Shown here: piece by piece, positions 46,739-56,800 of the stretch
Position numbering within the stretch: position 1 is the stretch's first letter
How the letters are laid out: each line of letters begins with the position of its first letter
Assembly (NCBI GenBank): GCA_037576195.1
Contig: CM075102.1
Coordinates: 38,684,745 to 38,748,744, forward strand
Source of the DNA: Phytoseiulus persimilis
Taxonomy: Eukaryota; Arthropoda; Arachnida; Mesostigmata; Phytoseiidae
Direction: 5' to 3'
Length of the DNA stretch: 64,000 bases
Made by a program: the position numbers and the translations under genes
The notes under the pieces: generated by a model
Told to the model about the DNA's origin: nothing
Database searches by the model: none
Seen by the model: the letters and a program-made list of their open reading frames with translations, nothing else

Positions 46739-47059
46739 TCAAGAAAAACCAAATGGCTCCAAAAGCTTCTTCGTCCCTTCTCCGCTGTAACCAACCACCC
46801 CACCTGAAAGCATGAGAACGTGAGCAGCGAGGAATGGAATGAACGTGCGCCGTAGCAGTTCACGTTCACGGAGACCGGAATCGCCGCTCGCGCCCACTCT
46901 AACTGCCCTCAACATATCCTCCACTCTCGAAAGCAGCTCCGGAGTCAAAGTACCCGAAGAGGCGATGCGCACTCCGGATCCAAGATGATGATGTTCGCGT
47001 GGAATCGACAACACTGCCCACCGAACGATTTTCGGAGGAGGATTACGGAGCCAAAATTC
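46739..47059 (-). CDS. Candidate exon, unknown protein
   Basis: A 107-codon frame after a CAGTAG acceptor: EFWLRNPPPKIVRWAVLSIP, ASSGTLTPELLSRVEDMLRA and LLRRTFIPFLAAHVLML. It either ends at TGA 46739 or leaves earlier through a GTGGGG donor after MLS. No domain recognised. Confidence 0.4.
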   Translation of the reverse strand, partial: EFWLRNPPPKIVRWAVLSIPREHHHLGSGVRIASSGTLTPELLSRVEDMLRAVRVGASGDSGLRERELLRRTFIPFLAAHVLMLSGGVVGYSGEGTKKLLEPFGFS

Positions 47060-47694
47060 CTACTGTCCCGTCGTGCTTACTTCGATATTCTCGAGCACTA
47101 CTCGAGAAGACGGGAACATGAAATCGTGAGGCTCGAGTGACTCGAGTTCCCGCTCGAATCGGACGAGTTCGGGGTCGACCGATACGAGTTTCCTCTCTTG
47201 GACTTGGACTCGAGTTTGTTTACCGGGTTAGGAAACCCCAGCTCGGCTAAGCGATCGATTCCACAGCTCAACTGCATCGCCTCCGGAGGTCCGGCGCTTC
47301 ACGTTGAAGCCAGAGTTGGGCCAACAGAGTCGCAAAGCTGACACCCACCTCTCATTTTTCCGCATACGGTCATCGCGCGAAACTTGAGCAAGTGTCAGAA
47401 TTCTCTTGAAGGCCTGAACTAATTTCGTTCGCGGGCTACGCATACTCTAAATTACGCCTCTTAAGCGGTGCCCCGCAGAGCGTGTTGGCAACTTTGAAAA
47501 GCTCTAACTCCTCCGAGCACTCAGGCAAGCCTTTCAAGCTGGCGTTCTGCTCTAACAGCCAGCGCGCTCAAGGTACTGCTGATGTTGACGGGGTAGCGAA
47601 CGCTCTTTTGCAGAGCGACCATACAGGGCCGAAATTCCCGTGTTCGAGGCGTGGACATCGCAGTTAGTATTGCGAGTGTTCGCCGGGAGCAGCA

Positions 47695-47955
47695 ATGGAG
47701 AACTCCTTCGATCCGCCACCGGCAAGCTTGGCTACGAATAATGAAAATGTTTTGGATCGATTCCAGGTGTCGGACCCGAGTCTTACTCCGATCGTCCTGG
47801 GAATGAGCCCGCGACGATGCCCGACAACCGCGGGGCTCGAGGCTGACAAACTGACTAATATGCTGGTCGTTTTTCGCGGAAAATGTGGCAGCTTGCCATG
47901 GCAGCCTGATTCTGTCCTTTCTCCGCACCACAGCAGTGAAATTATTTTGTCATAG
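47695..47955 (+). CDS. Candidate 86-residue protein
   Basis: ATG in a good context (GCAATGG) followed by MENSFDPPPASLATNNENVL, DRFQVSDPSLTPIVLGMS and a cysteine-containing tail to TAG. Plausible first exon or small protein. No homology recognised. Confidence 0.35.
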   Translation: MENSFDPPPASLATNNENVLDRFQVSDPSLTPIVLGMSPRRCPTTAGLEADKLTNMLVVFRGKCGSLPWQPDSVLSPHHSSEIILS

Positions 47956-48751
47956 ATCCGCATGGGAAAATCTGCACTCGCACTCAACTGACTGGTATGC
48001 TGCTCTGTCTCGGCGCTGTCTCCGTCATAAACTCTGCAATTATACTCCAGCCCGGGTCTCGACCCTGGTGCTGCTTCTGATGTTGGACATATTCCCACAG
48101 AAAAAAATTGCGACCGTTGCCAGAGAGTGGGAGCGACATGCTGCCTTCCTATGCTCAGCGAGACCTAAACGGGAGCATCGCGGAGCAAGACGTAAAGCCT
48201 CAACACATCTCCGCAGCTTTGCGGGGAGCAAAATAGTCCCATTTGAGCTTGCCACAATGACACTAGGGAGGCAGATGATGCTATCGTAGTTCCTCTTCGT
48301 CGCTCCCTCGCCACCTCGGTCCGCAAGATCTCTAATCCCACAGTCGTCGCATGACGTCTCGCTTCACCACAGCAACTATTGCGATACGGGTTTAGGGAGT
48401 TCGGTTTTTCCCCGAGGAATCACGGGATCGAGGCGCCGTCTTTCACTCCCACGGATTGTCAGTCTCAGATATCTCAGAGGGCTCGAGCGCATTCGAGTTC
48501 CGTAAAGTTTGGATGGGCAAGCGGGATCACGAAGTCCGCATCCGAGGGGAATGTCCGACTCATTTCTGAGAAAAAACTTCGCAGGACCGCTGGAACGGTG
48601 ACTACGAGTGAGCAAAGAACTCGAAACGCCGCTGAACAATTCACTCGGGAAAGTTTAGCGTGATTCGCGTGTCGTCACGTCAAGGAGCTCCAGTTCGACG
48701 GACGTCTCATTCTAGAAGGCATCCCCTGCTTGAAAAGCGGAGCTCGATAGA

Positions 48752-50463
48752 ATGTGCTCGCGAGTGGTTGTTTTATTGATTTCCTCGTTGTGGTGTGGCT
48801 ACGCTTCATTCGAAACGATTCCAGGTCCTCTAGTGAGCAGAGAGAGACTCCCTGTTGTTTCTAAGGCAGCCCAAAATTCGGGTTCTGATGATGGATTCCC
48901 CGAAGAGGAGGGTCACTACGGCCCGCAGCAAAGTGGAGCTTACAGCCAGTATACGAGCCAAAACAACTACTACGCCTCAGTCACAAACCCGCCGGGCAGT
49001 TATCCGAACCCGGTGTCTTACAACAACCAAGGACCAACTCAACAACAGGCGATTAATCAGAACAATTACTTCAACAACGGCAACCCGAACAATCGAGCTC
49101 ATTTCTATCTACGGGTCCCGCCCCCCGAGATGAGAGATCCCTCGAGCTGTGAACCTTACGAGGACGTAGTTATCGACGAAGATTCCTGCCTAGTTCATTG
49201 CATGCTTAACGGTCGACTGGGTGCCGTGTTCTTGAGAGATCAAGTGCGTCGCACTTTGCAGCGATGCCTCGGACCAACCCAAGCGTGCAGTTTGTGCAGA
49301 ATCAACACGACTAATGCCATGGTTTCAACTCTCGGTAAGCTTCGAGGTCGGAGTCCGGAAAACTCCCAGGCGGCTGGATGTCTGCGAGTCTTATCTCCGC
49401 GAGAGGGATGTTTGATCTGAAGTCTAGACTCCGCACACATAGCGACATAGTTCCGAAAATATCCGAAAGAGATTGATTTACTTTTCGGTTGCGACATTCT
49501 AATCGAGCTGCCGTGGTTCACGACAGGACGATGTCACGAAGGCTGCCAATGTCGGTCCCTCCAACAGACCGAGCTCTTCCGACTGGACGAAGACGCGAAA
49601 GAGTGCGCGACGGCCAAACACTTCAAACATCTTCCTCTGCGGAAGCCGATATCGGACACCTTGGGTCAAGATGTAGAAGTTTTCTTCCCACCCGAACAAT
49701 CGCGGAACCCGCAACTTTGCGAACCCTATGAAAGTCTTAGTCTCACTGTGAGCCCGGGAGATGAGCTGGTGACGCTCCTGCAGTGCCAGTGCGTATCCAC
49801 CCTGAGAGCATCGCTCGATTTGAACTGTTCGGTGAAGATGGAATAGCTTGAGAACCGCGTTGTGCAAATTCTGGATGCGTTCCAGATCGTTCTGTGTCGT
49901 CCAGGGCTCGATAGGACTGCTGAGTTTCCGATCTCAGCCGAGGGTGATCGGTCCGAATTTCAGTTTCCGTTGCATCGGAATCTACGATCGGCCTTACTCG
50001 AGGAACGTCCAGCTCGCGGGAGCTTACGAGGTATGTGCACAAACCTGAGCTCAGGAGATGTACGCGGTGTTTACTCAGATTTCTCATTTTTAAATAAATG
50101 GATTCTTAGTCGCTGCAAGGAACCTGCGGAGGCGGCTTCTGCACCACGGAGGCTGGCCCTTATCCCAACACGCAGAACAATCCGTATAACCAGGCGTTCC
50201 TGACCCGGAATAGCTCCAAGTCCCAGCTGATGGTCGCAAATTATCGGTGAGCGCTCGAGTCGGCCCATGCATATCGTTCTCGTTTAAAAACAGTTCATCA
50301 AGATTTGGATTCTGAGGAATTTCAGCCAATTCGTCGCCGGCAGAAGATAAAAACGATTTGGTGGTCTCATGCGTGAACGTTCGATTCCAGGCCATCGGTA
50401 GCACCGGTTTCCATGCCATTGCAGTCTCAAGGCTCCCGGCGGCCTACTGTCAAGACGGGTTGA
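48752..50463 (+). CDS. Secreted Gln/Asn/Tyr-rich protein with duplicated CEPYE motif
   Basis: Five exons with GT-AG introns and agreeing phases: 48752-49334, 49527-49831, 49905-50030, 50110-50246 and 50391-50463 (TGA). The product is 407 residues. A signal peptide (MCSRVVVLLISSLWCGYA) is followed by a low-complexity stretch rich in Gln, Asn, Tyr, Pro and Gly (YSQYTSQNNYYASVTNPPGS, QQQAINQNNYFNNGNPNNRA). Then a cysteine region contains VPPPEMRDPSSCEPYEDV. Exon 2 carries a second, diverged copy (FFPPEQSRNPQLCEPYESL) and CHEGCQC. Exon 4 is again Pro/Asn/Tyr-rich (GPYPNTQNNPYNQAF). The combination suggests a self-associating extracellular matrix, cuticle or cement protein; that is inference. I know no matching family. 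Confidence 0.8.
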
Positions 50464-50526
50464 GTGTTCCTGCGCTCGATACGATCTGGAGGAGACGTCA
50501 ATATCCAGGAGGCCTGACTTCAAGCC

Positions 50527-50532
50527 AATAAA
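50527..50532 (+). terminator. Poly(A) signal of the QNY-rich gene
   Basis: AATAAA 64 bp after the TGA stop at 50461-50463. Confidence 0.65.
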
Positions 50533-51239
50533 ATTGTCGATCCTGAGACTGACGAGCAGCACAGCTGATTTGTTCATTTCGAAAAGGGAGGACTCGGTCT
50601 AGAACTTTTGTTCACAAGGCTCACCCTGATGAAGGAGTAGTCGACGAAATTCCAGGAAACGGCGTCATGTCATGTACAACCATATGAAACTTGAAATGGA
50701 ATTTCCTCGTTGAACCAAAAGCCGTCCACGATCCAACCGAGCAGCAGATTCGTCTGCGAAGGGTTCTGAAGCTCCCAAATTGGCCTTGTGGCTCCCTAGC
50801 GGAAGTTCAACCGCTGATTACTTCCGTTGAAGCCTTCTACTTTATCTGACTCAGCTGGCCTTTGTTCCGGAAGACTCCGAAATTTCAGACGGGCAGACGA
50901 GAAAGTCCGAATGGTTAGTGACATCTCCGCATGACAGAGCCGTCGTTGTCGTGCACATTCGAATCTCCCAAATCACCAGGGTGATTAAAACGTTCCAGCT
51001 TGTTGAGCTTCTCAGAAGACAAGAGTTGTTTTCTGTTCGATTTCAAGTTGTCGGTACATTTCAGTATGAATCGTAGTTGTCGTGCCTGTCAACAAAACGC
51101 GAACGGCTCAGTGAAGCGCATCGTCTTCAGTTTGAGCGGATCAACGAGATTTCAATAGTGGTGACCGTTCGACTTCTCGCATGACGACTTGGAAGGGCCC
51201 GTTCCGCGGTCGCCCGCGCGCAGAACACTTTCGGAGCGA
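50533..51239. other. Intergenic upstream of the His/Lys-rich gene
   Basis: No coding exon or repeat identified. Confidence 0.4.
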
Positions 51240-51246
51240 ATAAATA
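51240..51246 (+). promoter_or_regulatory. TATA-like box of the first His/Lys-rich peptide gene
   Basis: ATAAATA about 65 bp upstream of the ATG at 51309, which allows a short 5' UTR. Confidence 0.45.
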
Positions 51247-51308
51247 CCGCAGCGTATTCGGAGGCAGACCCCATTGTTTCGTCTGCGTATCCCGACGAGA
51301 AGCAAGCC

Positions 51309-51503
51309 ATGAACGCCTTCAGTCTCCTCCTGTCGTTCACCGTTATCGCGCTGCTCTTGCTCAACTCCGGAGCTGACGCTTGGCACAAGCACAAGCACAT
51401 CAAGAAACATATCAAACTCTACAAGGGATACAAGTTCTTCAAGAAAGCCAAATTCGTTCCGATCGTCGTGCCAGTGCCCATAAAACACAAAGGATACTGG
51501 TAG
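51309..51503 (+). CDS. Short secreted His/Lys-rich peptide, copy 1
   Basis: A 64-residue single-exon product: a signal peptide (MNAFSLLLSFTVIALLLL, cleavage likely after NSGADA) and a mature peptide of about 40 residues. The mature part begins WHKHKHIKKHIKLYKGYKFF and contains the hydrophobic core FVPIVVPVPI and a final KGYW. It has no cysteine. The pattern of basic HKHIKKHI-type repeats, a KFFKK core, a V/I/P stretch and a terminal aromatic Trp is shared with the gene at 55728. The charge and amphipathicity would suit an antimicrobial, metal-binding or cuticle-associated peptide, but nothing in the sequence proves any of these. A TATA-like box and an AATAAA frame the gene closely. Confidence 0.85.
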   Translation: MNAFSLLLSFTVIALLLLNSGADAWHKHKHIKKHIKLYKGYKFFKKAKFVPIVVPVPIKHKGYW

Positions 51504-51621
51504 ATCTCTCTCCTCAGATGCTCGCTCCCGTTCCTTGGATTTCAAGTCCTGCCGTTGTCCGTTCGAGTTTCCACGATACTCCGTTGTCTTTCGTGTGTTT
51601 TTCATGCCTCGAAAATGTATG

Positions 51622-51627
51622 AATAAA
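51622..51627 (+). terminator. Poly(A) signal of copy 1
   Basis: AATAAA about 120 bp after the stop codon. Confidence 0.6.
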
Positions 51628-54600
51628 CTTGATGAAATACTGGCAGTGTCTTGATTGGGGGAGGAATCAGAGATAAATAATTTTTAGAACCCTTCGAAAT
51701 TCCAGCCGAAGGACTCCGACACTCACTTGGCACGCGGCCGCAGTCTAGCATTTCAGCCCGTCGCCTTCCCTCCTGACGTTGCGCCGCACCAGCCCAACTT
51801 CAAGCTCAGCCCCGAGCCCCTGGCGCTCGATTCTGCCTAAAGACTTCACGGCCGATGTCTCCCGCGGTTACACCTGAGCGAATCTGAGAGGTGGGTGCAG
51901 CGTTCGACTTCTGCGGTGGAGTTTCTCCGGCTCGTATGAAAGTCCCTGACTTCGATGGGACGATATGGAAACAGCTGTGAGTGGTGTGGCGTGCTGCCAT
52001 GTGGCTCGGAGAAGGGAAGGAGGGAGCCCGCTAGTCAACCAACCGACGTACCCACCACGCCTCGACCGGGAGACGTGCTTGCGGACGGAGCGAGCCTCAT
52101 TCCAAATTGGGAAGCACTCAATAGAATTTTAAAGCCCCCACCGAATAAGCTGGCGGAGCCATTTGGCGACCGCAACAGCCGCATGAAGCTGAAGAGGAAG
52201 TTCGGAACTTTTTGCTGCAGAGTTTGCGGTATAGTGGTTTTGACGTTAGAAACCCCACATCAGTATAGGCGACACGCAGTGGAAAATATTTATTAGAACC
52301 CGATAGCTGGGGAATCGTCACGCAGCCCGGTGCGGCGACTGGCAGTTCTGAACAGATTGAATTTCTTCGCAGCGAGATTTTTCGCAAGAAGTGATCTCGA
52401 TATGCAGAGCAATCATTAAACAGTCTCCTCCACTCGTCTTTCACCATTAGCCGGCGCTTGTGCTGATGGAGCAGCTGAAATTCAACTCCAAGATCGGCCG
52501 AGTACTTTTCCCCGTCCGAGTTTGTCTTTCTCACTTCTCAGCGAATCATTTATTCAAGTCTCTCCTTCCGAGCATTCCCCAGGGCTCCGAAACGTGAACA
52601 GTATCGGCGCCGACCACATCGATCAGTGGTGGACTGAAAAAAACGGACTAAACGCGTTCGCCCTCGATGAAACCTCTCGTGGATGATCTTGGGTTCAGTG
52701 GCTCCCCTGTTTTTTTCCCTTCCTCTATTAGGAAGTGGTCAGACTCGCATCGCAACTCACGCGTTCCAACCTCTTAGTGAAGAGCATCAATTCAGTACGT
52801 CTGAGAAATGAGGTCGCCGTCCATATTTCTTCGGTTGCTGGTTCGTAGTGGCTTCCTTTGGCGGCTGTGGTCAGCGACTGCGTAATACTACGGGTCTAGT
52901 CGCGCGGAAATCCTATCGGCCCGCTGCCAGTAGAAGTTGTCGTTATGGGATTTTGTTCGGCAATGGGTACATTTGGCCTAAATGTTCCGCTCGGGTCAAA
53001 GCTATCGGCCCCGCTCTCAACCCGAGGCTGAGGTGTGCGACGGAAACTCCCCAGTCCCTCGAAATGACCGAGAGAATCACTTCCACTCGGTTTCCATTCC
53101 CACAGAGAGCCTGCCCTCCCTTTAACAAGACTTTGAAATGAATTGAGTCTTCAGCTAAATTCTTCGGAATGGCTCCAATAAGAAGCTTTTCGGCCGCTTC
53201 GTTTCGGTGCGGCCTCAGTCGGCTATGCGGGGGTCCGGCTCGGAAGGAGTCGAGGTAATTTTTTCGGATGAATTCTCTTCCACATTTTTCCCCATCGGCT
53301 TGAGAAATTCTCCACGCGGCGCCGGACGGAAGCCAAGGGAAAAAGGCGCTGACTGCGTGGCTGGATGGTCGGTGGGCGGTCGGCTGGTTCAGGAGGTAAA
53401 GTCATTTCCTCTCCTCGAATGTCGACAGCGCAGGAACATTCCAATAAGGAGTCTCTTGAGGAGAGACTGGTCTCCTACCAGCCACTCTCCACCGCCTTAC
53501 TCTGGGCGTCCCTCTTTGAATCCCACATCTTGGCCTTGCCAACGTGTCTTATCCGGCGCTCCAAGTGTAGAAAATCCTCTGATTATTTCCTTGCCCACTA
53601 TCAGTCTAGGGTGAACGTCATTGGAATGGGAAATTCTTCCCAACATTCTTATCCTCCCGAGTATGTCGCAATCCCCGCGAAATTTTAGCGAGTTTCGAGG
53701 CCTAAGTGAGTGCGTAGGTGCGACCTCTTCCCTTTTGTCTTTCGAGGTCGAGTTCTCGGCCGTGTCCCTTCTCAGATATAAATTTCCGGGAAGAAACAAA
53801 TTACCGAGGATTCCTACCGTCTAGTGGAGCCTCATACAGATGAGAGCGAAACGAAATGGCAGCCGATCTTAGGAGAAGAGCTCTTTTCCGATTCGTTGGC
53901 TCACGGATTTTTCCGAAGGAATGGTTTCCGATTCTTTCCATTTGTTGTCAACTGGAGCAATCCTAATCACAGCGAAGTGGTAAAGAATGACCCAGCGCCA
54001 TTTCCCGAAGAATTCCGCCTCCCACCTCCTTAAATTTCTGCTCACGTGTTTCCCGAATCACAGAACCGCTCGAGGATCCGCCATTGCGTCTCTTTCGTGG
54101 TTTTTCCCCGCTTTCTCGAGTATGCGTGGCAGTTGCCCAGGACAACGACGACGATTCAAAGCAAACTGCGCGCAATCTCAGAATACCACTGCCTCCACCG
54201 CTCCCCCTGCCAGCAGCAGCGAAAAAACTCAGAGTCTAGGTCTTCGTATTCTGGGAAGCAAACGTCCGTTCTCGCGAGATGTTTCCTCCACCTCATGCGA
54301 GGAAGATGCGGGTTGAGAATTCGTCGCGCTGCGCTTCATTTTCCGCACCGATTGAAGTGAGAATGAAGCATTTCTCCGATCTTGCTCGGCAGGTTGTTGT
54401 ATCTCGGTGTTATCGCTGAGCCCCATGATCACTATGGAGCGATCAGCACTGTCTCAGTCCCGATGTCTTCCGCACCTTGCGGGCCCTCCCGACATATCCG
54501 ATATCCCCATTCGAGGGAATTCGAGGGGGATTCCCTCACTGCGTGGGGAGAAAACACGTTCAAAGACTCGAACGCTTCGCGAAAGCTCAAAGGAGACGAC

Positions 54601-55522
54601 TGTGAGCCCGTATCCCATCCGCACTCCTACAATGGGGAGAGGTTGAAGATCTGGGAGAAGTTCCGTGGTGTTGATACACGAGTTGAGCGACCGCAAACAG
54701 TTTCAGCTACAAGTTGTCTCGCCGTGGCAACATCTGCCGCTGTCTGAGTGACTGAGTGGATCGGTCGTTCCGAGGGAAGGGTGGGGCAAACAAGAAACAT
54801 CTTTGCCCCTGAACGGCCTTTCAGCCCCGAGGGAGCTCGCTTGAAGTCATTATTGGTACTTTTCAATCCATGCTCAACCTCAACCCCGGTCCAGGGCCCG
54901 ACCGGGTTGGACTCCGGACATCCGCATTGACGCGATTGCCTCAATCAGAGCTCTGATTCAGCGAACTGCGAGTGGGAGATGTACCCTCAAAGGACGCGTC
55001 TACGCGATTATAACGCTTCAGCTGCGTTGATTGCAACAGAGTGTGTTCCATTCAGCTCACTCTATCATTTCATCGACCAATCGTCGTTCGAGACTCCACC
55101 CAATAGATTTTTGTGGAGTTCTCATTTCACTCCGACGAATCGCCGTCTCCGACTTGAATAGGATGAGATCGCCTAGCGCTCGATGAACTTCGAAAAATTT
55201 AGGCTTGCCTAAGGAAGCGGAACAAAAAAATCACGCCACGCGCTTCTGGTTCGTTCGACCTTTGGGCGTTCAGTCAAGAGATAAGTGGAACCAAAATCAA
55301 ACATTTCAGCGAGTTGCGTAATGGGACCTTGTCTGTCAGAGTGACGAACGTCTGCTTGTCTGTTCGGACGTCATCTAGTTCATAATCTATGGAGTAATCT
55401 ACGGGGCGCTGATGTAGCTTTTCTGTGATTGCTCACGTCGTTGAGAGCTCACGTGAGCAATATTATCGACAGTAAAACGTTTTTCCCTGCGGAGAAAACA
55501 CGGAGGGAGTGCGAGCATCTAG
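51628..55522. other. Gene-poor interval between the His/Lys-rich copies
   Basis: Many overlapping frames of 70-135 codons occur around 52100, 53200-53800 and 54000-54750, but on both strands at once and without ATG plus splice support, so I treat them as chance. No tandem array, RNA gene or transposon end was recognised. Confidence 0.3.
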
Positions 55523-55528
55523 TATAAA
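55523..55528 (+). promoter_or_regulatory. TATA box of the second His/Lys-rich peptide gene
   Basis: TATAAA about 200 bp upstream of the ATG at 55728. A TGAGTTTTCAG acceptor-like site at about 55643 suggests that the 5' UTR may contain an intron. Confidence 0.55.
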
Positions 55529-55727
55529 CATGGTCGTATCCCTACGGAGCCCCACATTACAGCCGACTGACGAGTGACTGAACAAACAGAAATCCGAATG
55601 GCAATGTTTACTCCATGAGGATATAGTGCGCTCTTGAGTTTTCAGGCGTTGACGGCGGCGTGGCAGAGACCAAGAACACTGATAGCCTCATCAATCTACA
55701 CCCCAACGGAGTCCCCAACAATCCTCG

Positions 55728-56000
55728 ATGCTGCTCATCCAAACGATTCTTACGTTCAGCGCGCTCATTCTCCTCATACTCAGCCTGGTCTGCGTCACAG
55801 CTGTAGAAGGTGGCCTGCACCACAAATACATCCATAAGCACATTTACAAGCATCTCTACAAGCACAAATTCAAGAAGCTTTTCAAGAAGCACAAACTCAT
55901 CCCACTCGTCTTCCCCATCATCATCAAAAAGGACAATCACCATCATCATAGTCATCACAGCCATCAGAAAGTGTCCAAGTTCAAATTCTCCAAATGGTAG
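55728..56000 (+). CDS. Short secreted His/Lys-rich peptide, copy 2
   Basis: A 90-residue product with a long signal peptide (MLLIQTILTFSALILLILSL, cleavage near VEG) and a mature part made of HKYIHKHIYKHLYKHKFKKL and KKHKLIPLVFPIIIKK. A histidine run (HHHHSHHSH) follows, and the C-terminus is KFKFSKW. It shares with copy 1, in the same order, the basic HK repeats, the FKK core, a five- to eight-residue V/I/L/P patch and a terminal Trp, so the two are paralogues about 4.2 kb apart on the same strand. The extra His run could bind Zn or Cu. No cysteines. Role unknown; extracellular by the signal peptide. Confidence 0.86.
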   Translation: MLLIQTILTFSALILLILSLVCVTAVEGGLHHKYIHKHIYKHLYKHKFKKLFKKHKLIPLVFPIIIKKDNHHHHSHHSHQKVSKFKFSKW

Positions 56001-56147
56001 ATAGATGGAGTTCTCTGATGATTAGGGATGATTCCTCATCCCATGAGCCATCTTGGAGCTCGAACTCATCGGTTCCGTCAGCCTTTCGACTTATTGAAGT
56101 GCACCGTTTGGAATACAAGCGGTGGCCAGATTCCGTGTATGAGCAGC

Positions 56148-56153
56148 AATAAA
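56148..56153 (+). terminator. Poly(A) signal of copy 2
   Basis: AATAAA about 150 bp after the stop codon at 56000. Confidence 0.55.
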
Positions 56154-56532
56154 GGATTCCAATACAGTCATGTCTCCTCCACTTCTTCTTGGGAAATTCA
56201 TCATTATTCCCTTGAAAATCTGGGTACCCGAGCATGGAACTTTCGAGTAAGAATCATCTGTATGAATTTGAGTTGACCAGGTGTGGAAAGAGAGCGAAAC
56301 TGTCTTCTGACGAGGTCTGTACGCGCTCGGTGTCACGTATGCATTTGTTCACATTTTTATTGCGAGTTGAATAATAAAATCACGGGTTTGTTTCGCGGGT
56401 GCTGTTCGAGGCTAGGGGATAGAGTCTGTCCGTGTGTGTACGGGAAGGCATTGAGTCGCGGGGAGGCTTTAAAGCTGAAGAAAGACCACTCCCAGAGGAC
56501 AGACACGTAGATGTGATGGCTCGTGTCTTGGA

Positions 56533-56800
56533 TATAAAGAGAAGCCCCTGGCCGTCGACAGCGCGTCGCCCTGGCCACCACCAGCGGAATCAGCAGCCAG
56601 CAGTAAACTAACCACCCAGCCAACGTACGAGGAAGCAGACCAGGGTTGCTTGTCCTTCCGACCATCATGAAGAGAATGACCTCCAGTTTCCTCCATTTTT
56701 TCTCTCCATCATACTCAGCGGACTCACAGCCGCGTTCGAAGGCAGCATTGTCTTCTCGTGGAACGGGATCTCACGGCTTATTTTTGCGTTATGAACAACT
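56533..56800 (+). pseudogene. Possible decayed third His/Lys-rich copy
   Basis: A TATAAAG at 56533 is followed about 130 bp later by an ATG (56667) and, in another frame, a signal-peptide-like FLSIILSGLTAAFEGS that resembles the LILLILSLVCVTAVEGG of copy 2. The ATG frame and the hydrophobic frame differ by a shift, and no His/Lys-rich mature part follows. Tentative. Confidence 0.3.

Larger units (their letters stand above)
45305..48751. other. Interval with weak candidate genes
   Basis: Besides the minus exon at 46739-47059 and the plus frame at 47695-47955, I see a plus frame MSVRAEAKLQVDNRITHSLG at 46518-46646 and a minus frame at 47228-47443 (RSPRTKLVQAFKRILTLAQV). About 47090-47220 is rich in CTCGAG/GACTCGAG-like words. 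No confident gene. Confidence 0.3.

Noticed and set aside
50071..50577. Minus-strand frames over the 3' exons of the QNY-rich gene
   Set aside because: No splice signals, and the plus-strand exons join in phase and end at an AATAAA signal.
52100..54750. Several overlapping frames of 100-138 codons
   Set aside because: Frames of this length occur on both strands together, with no ATG context, splice pairing or domain.
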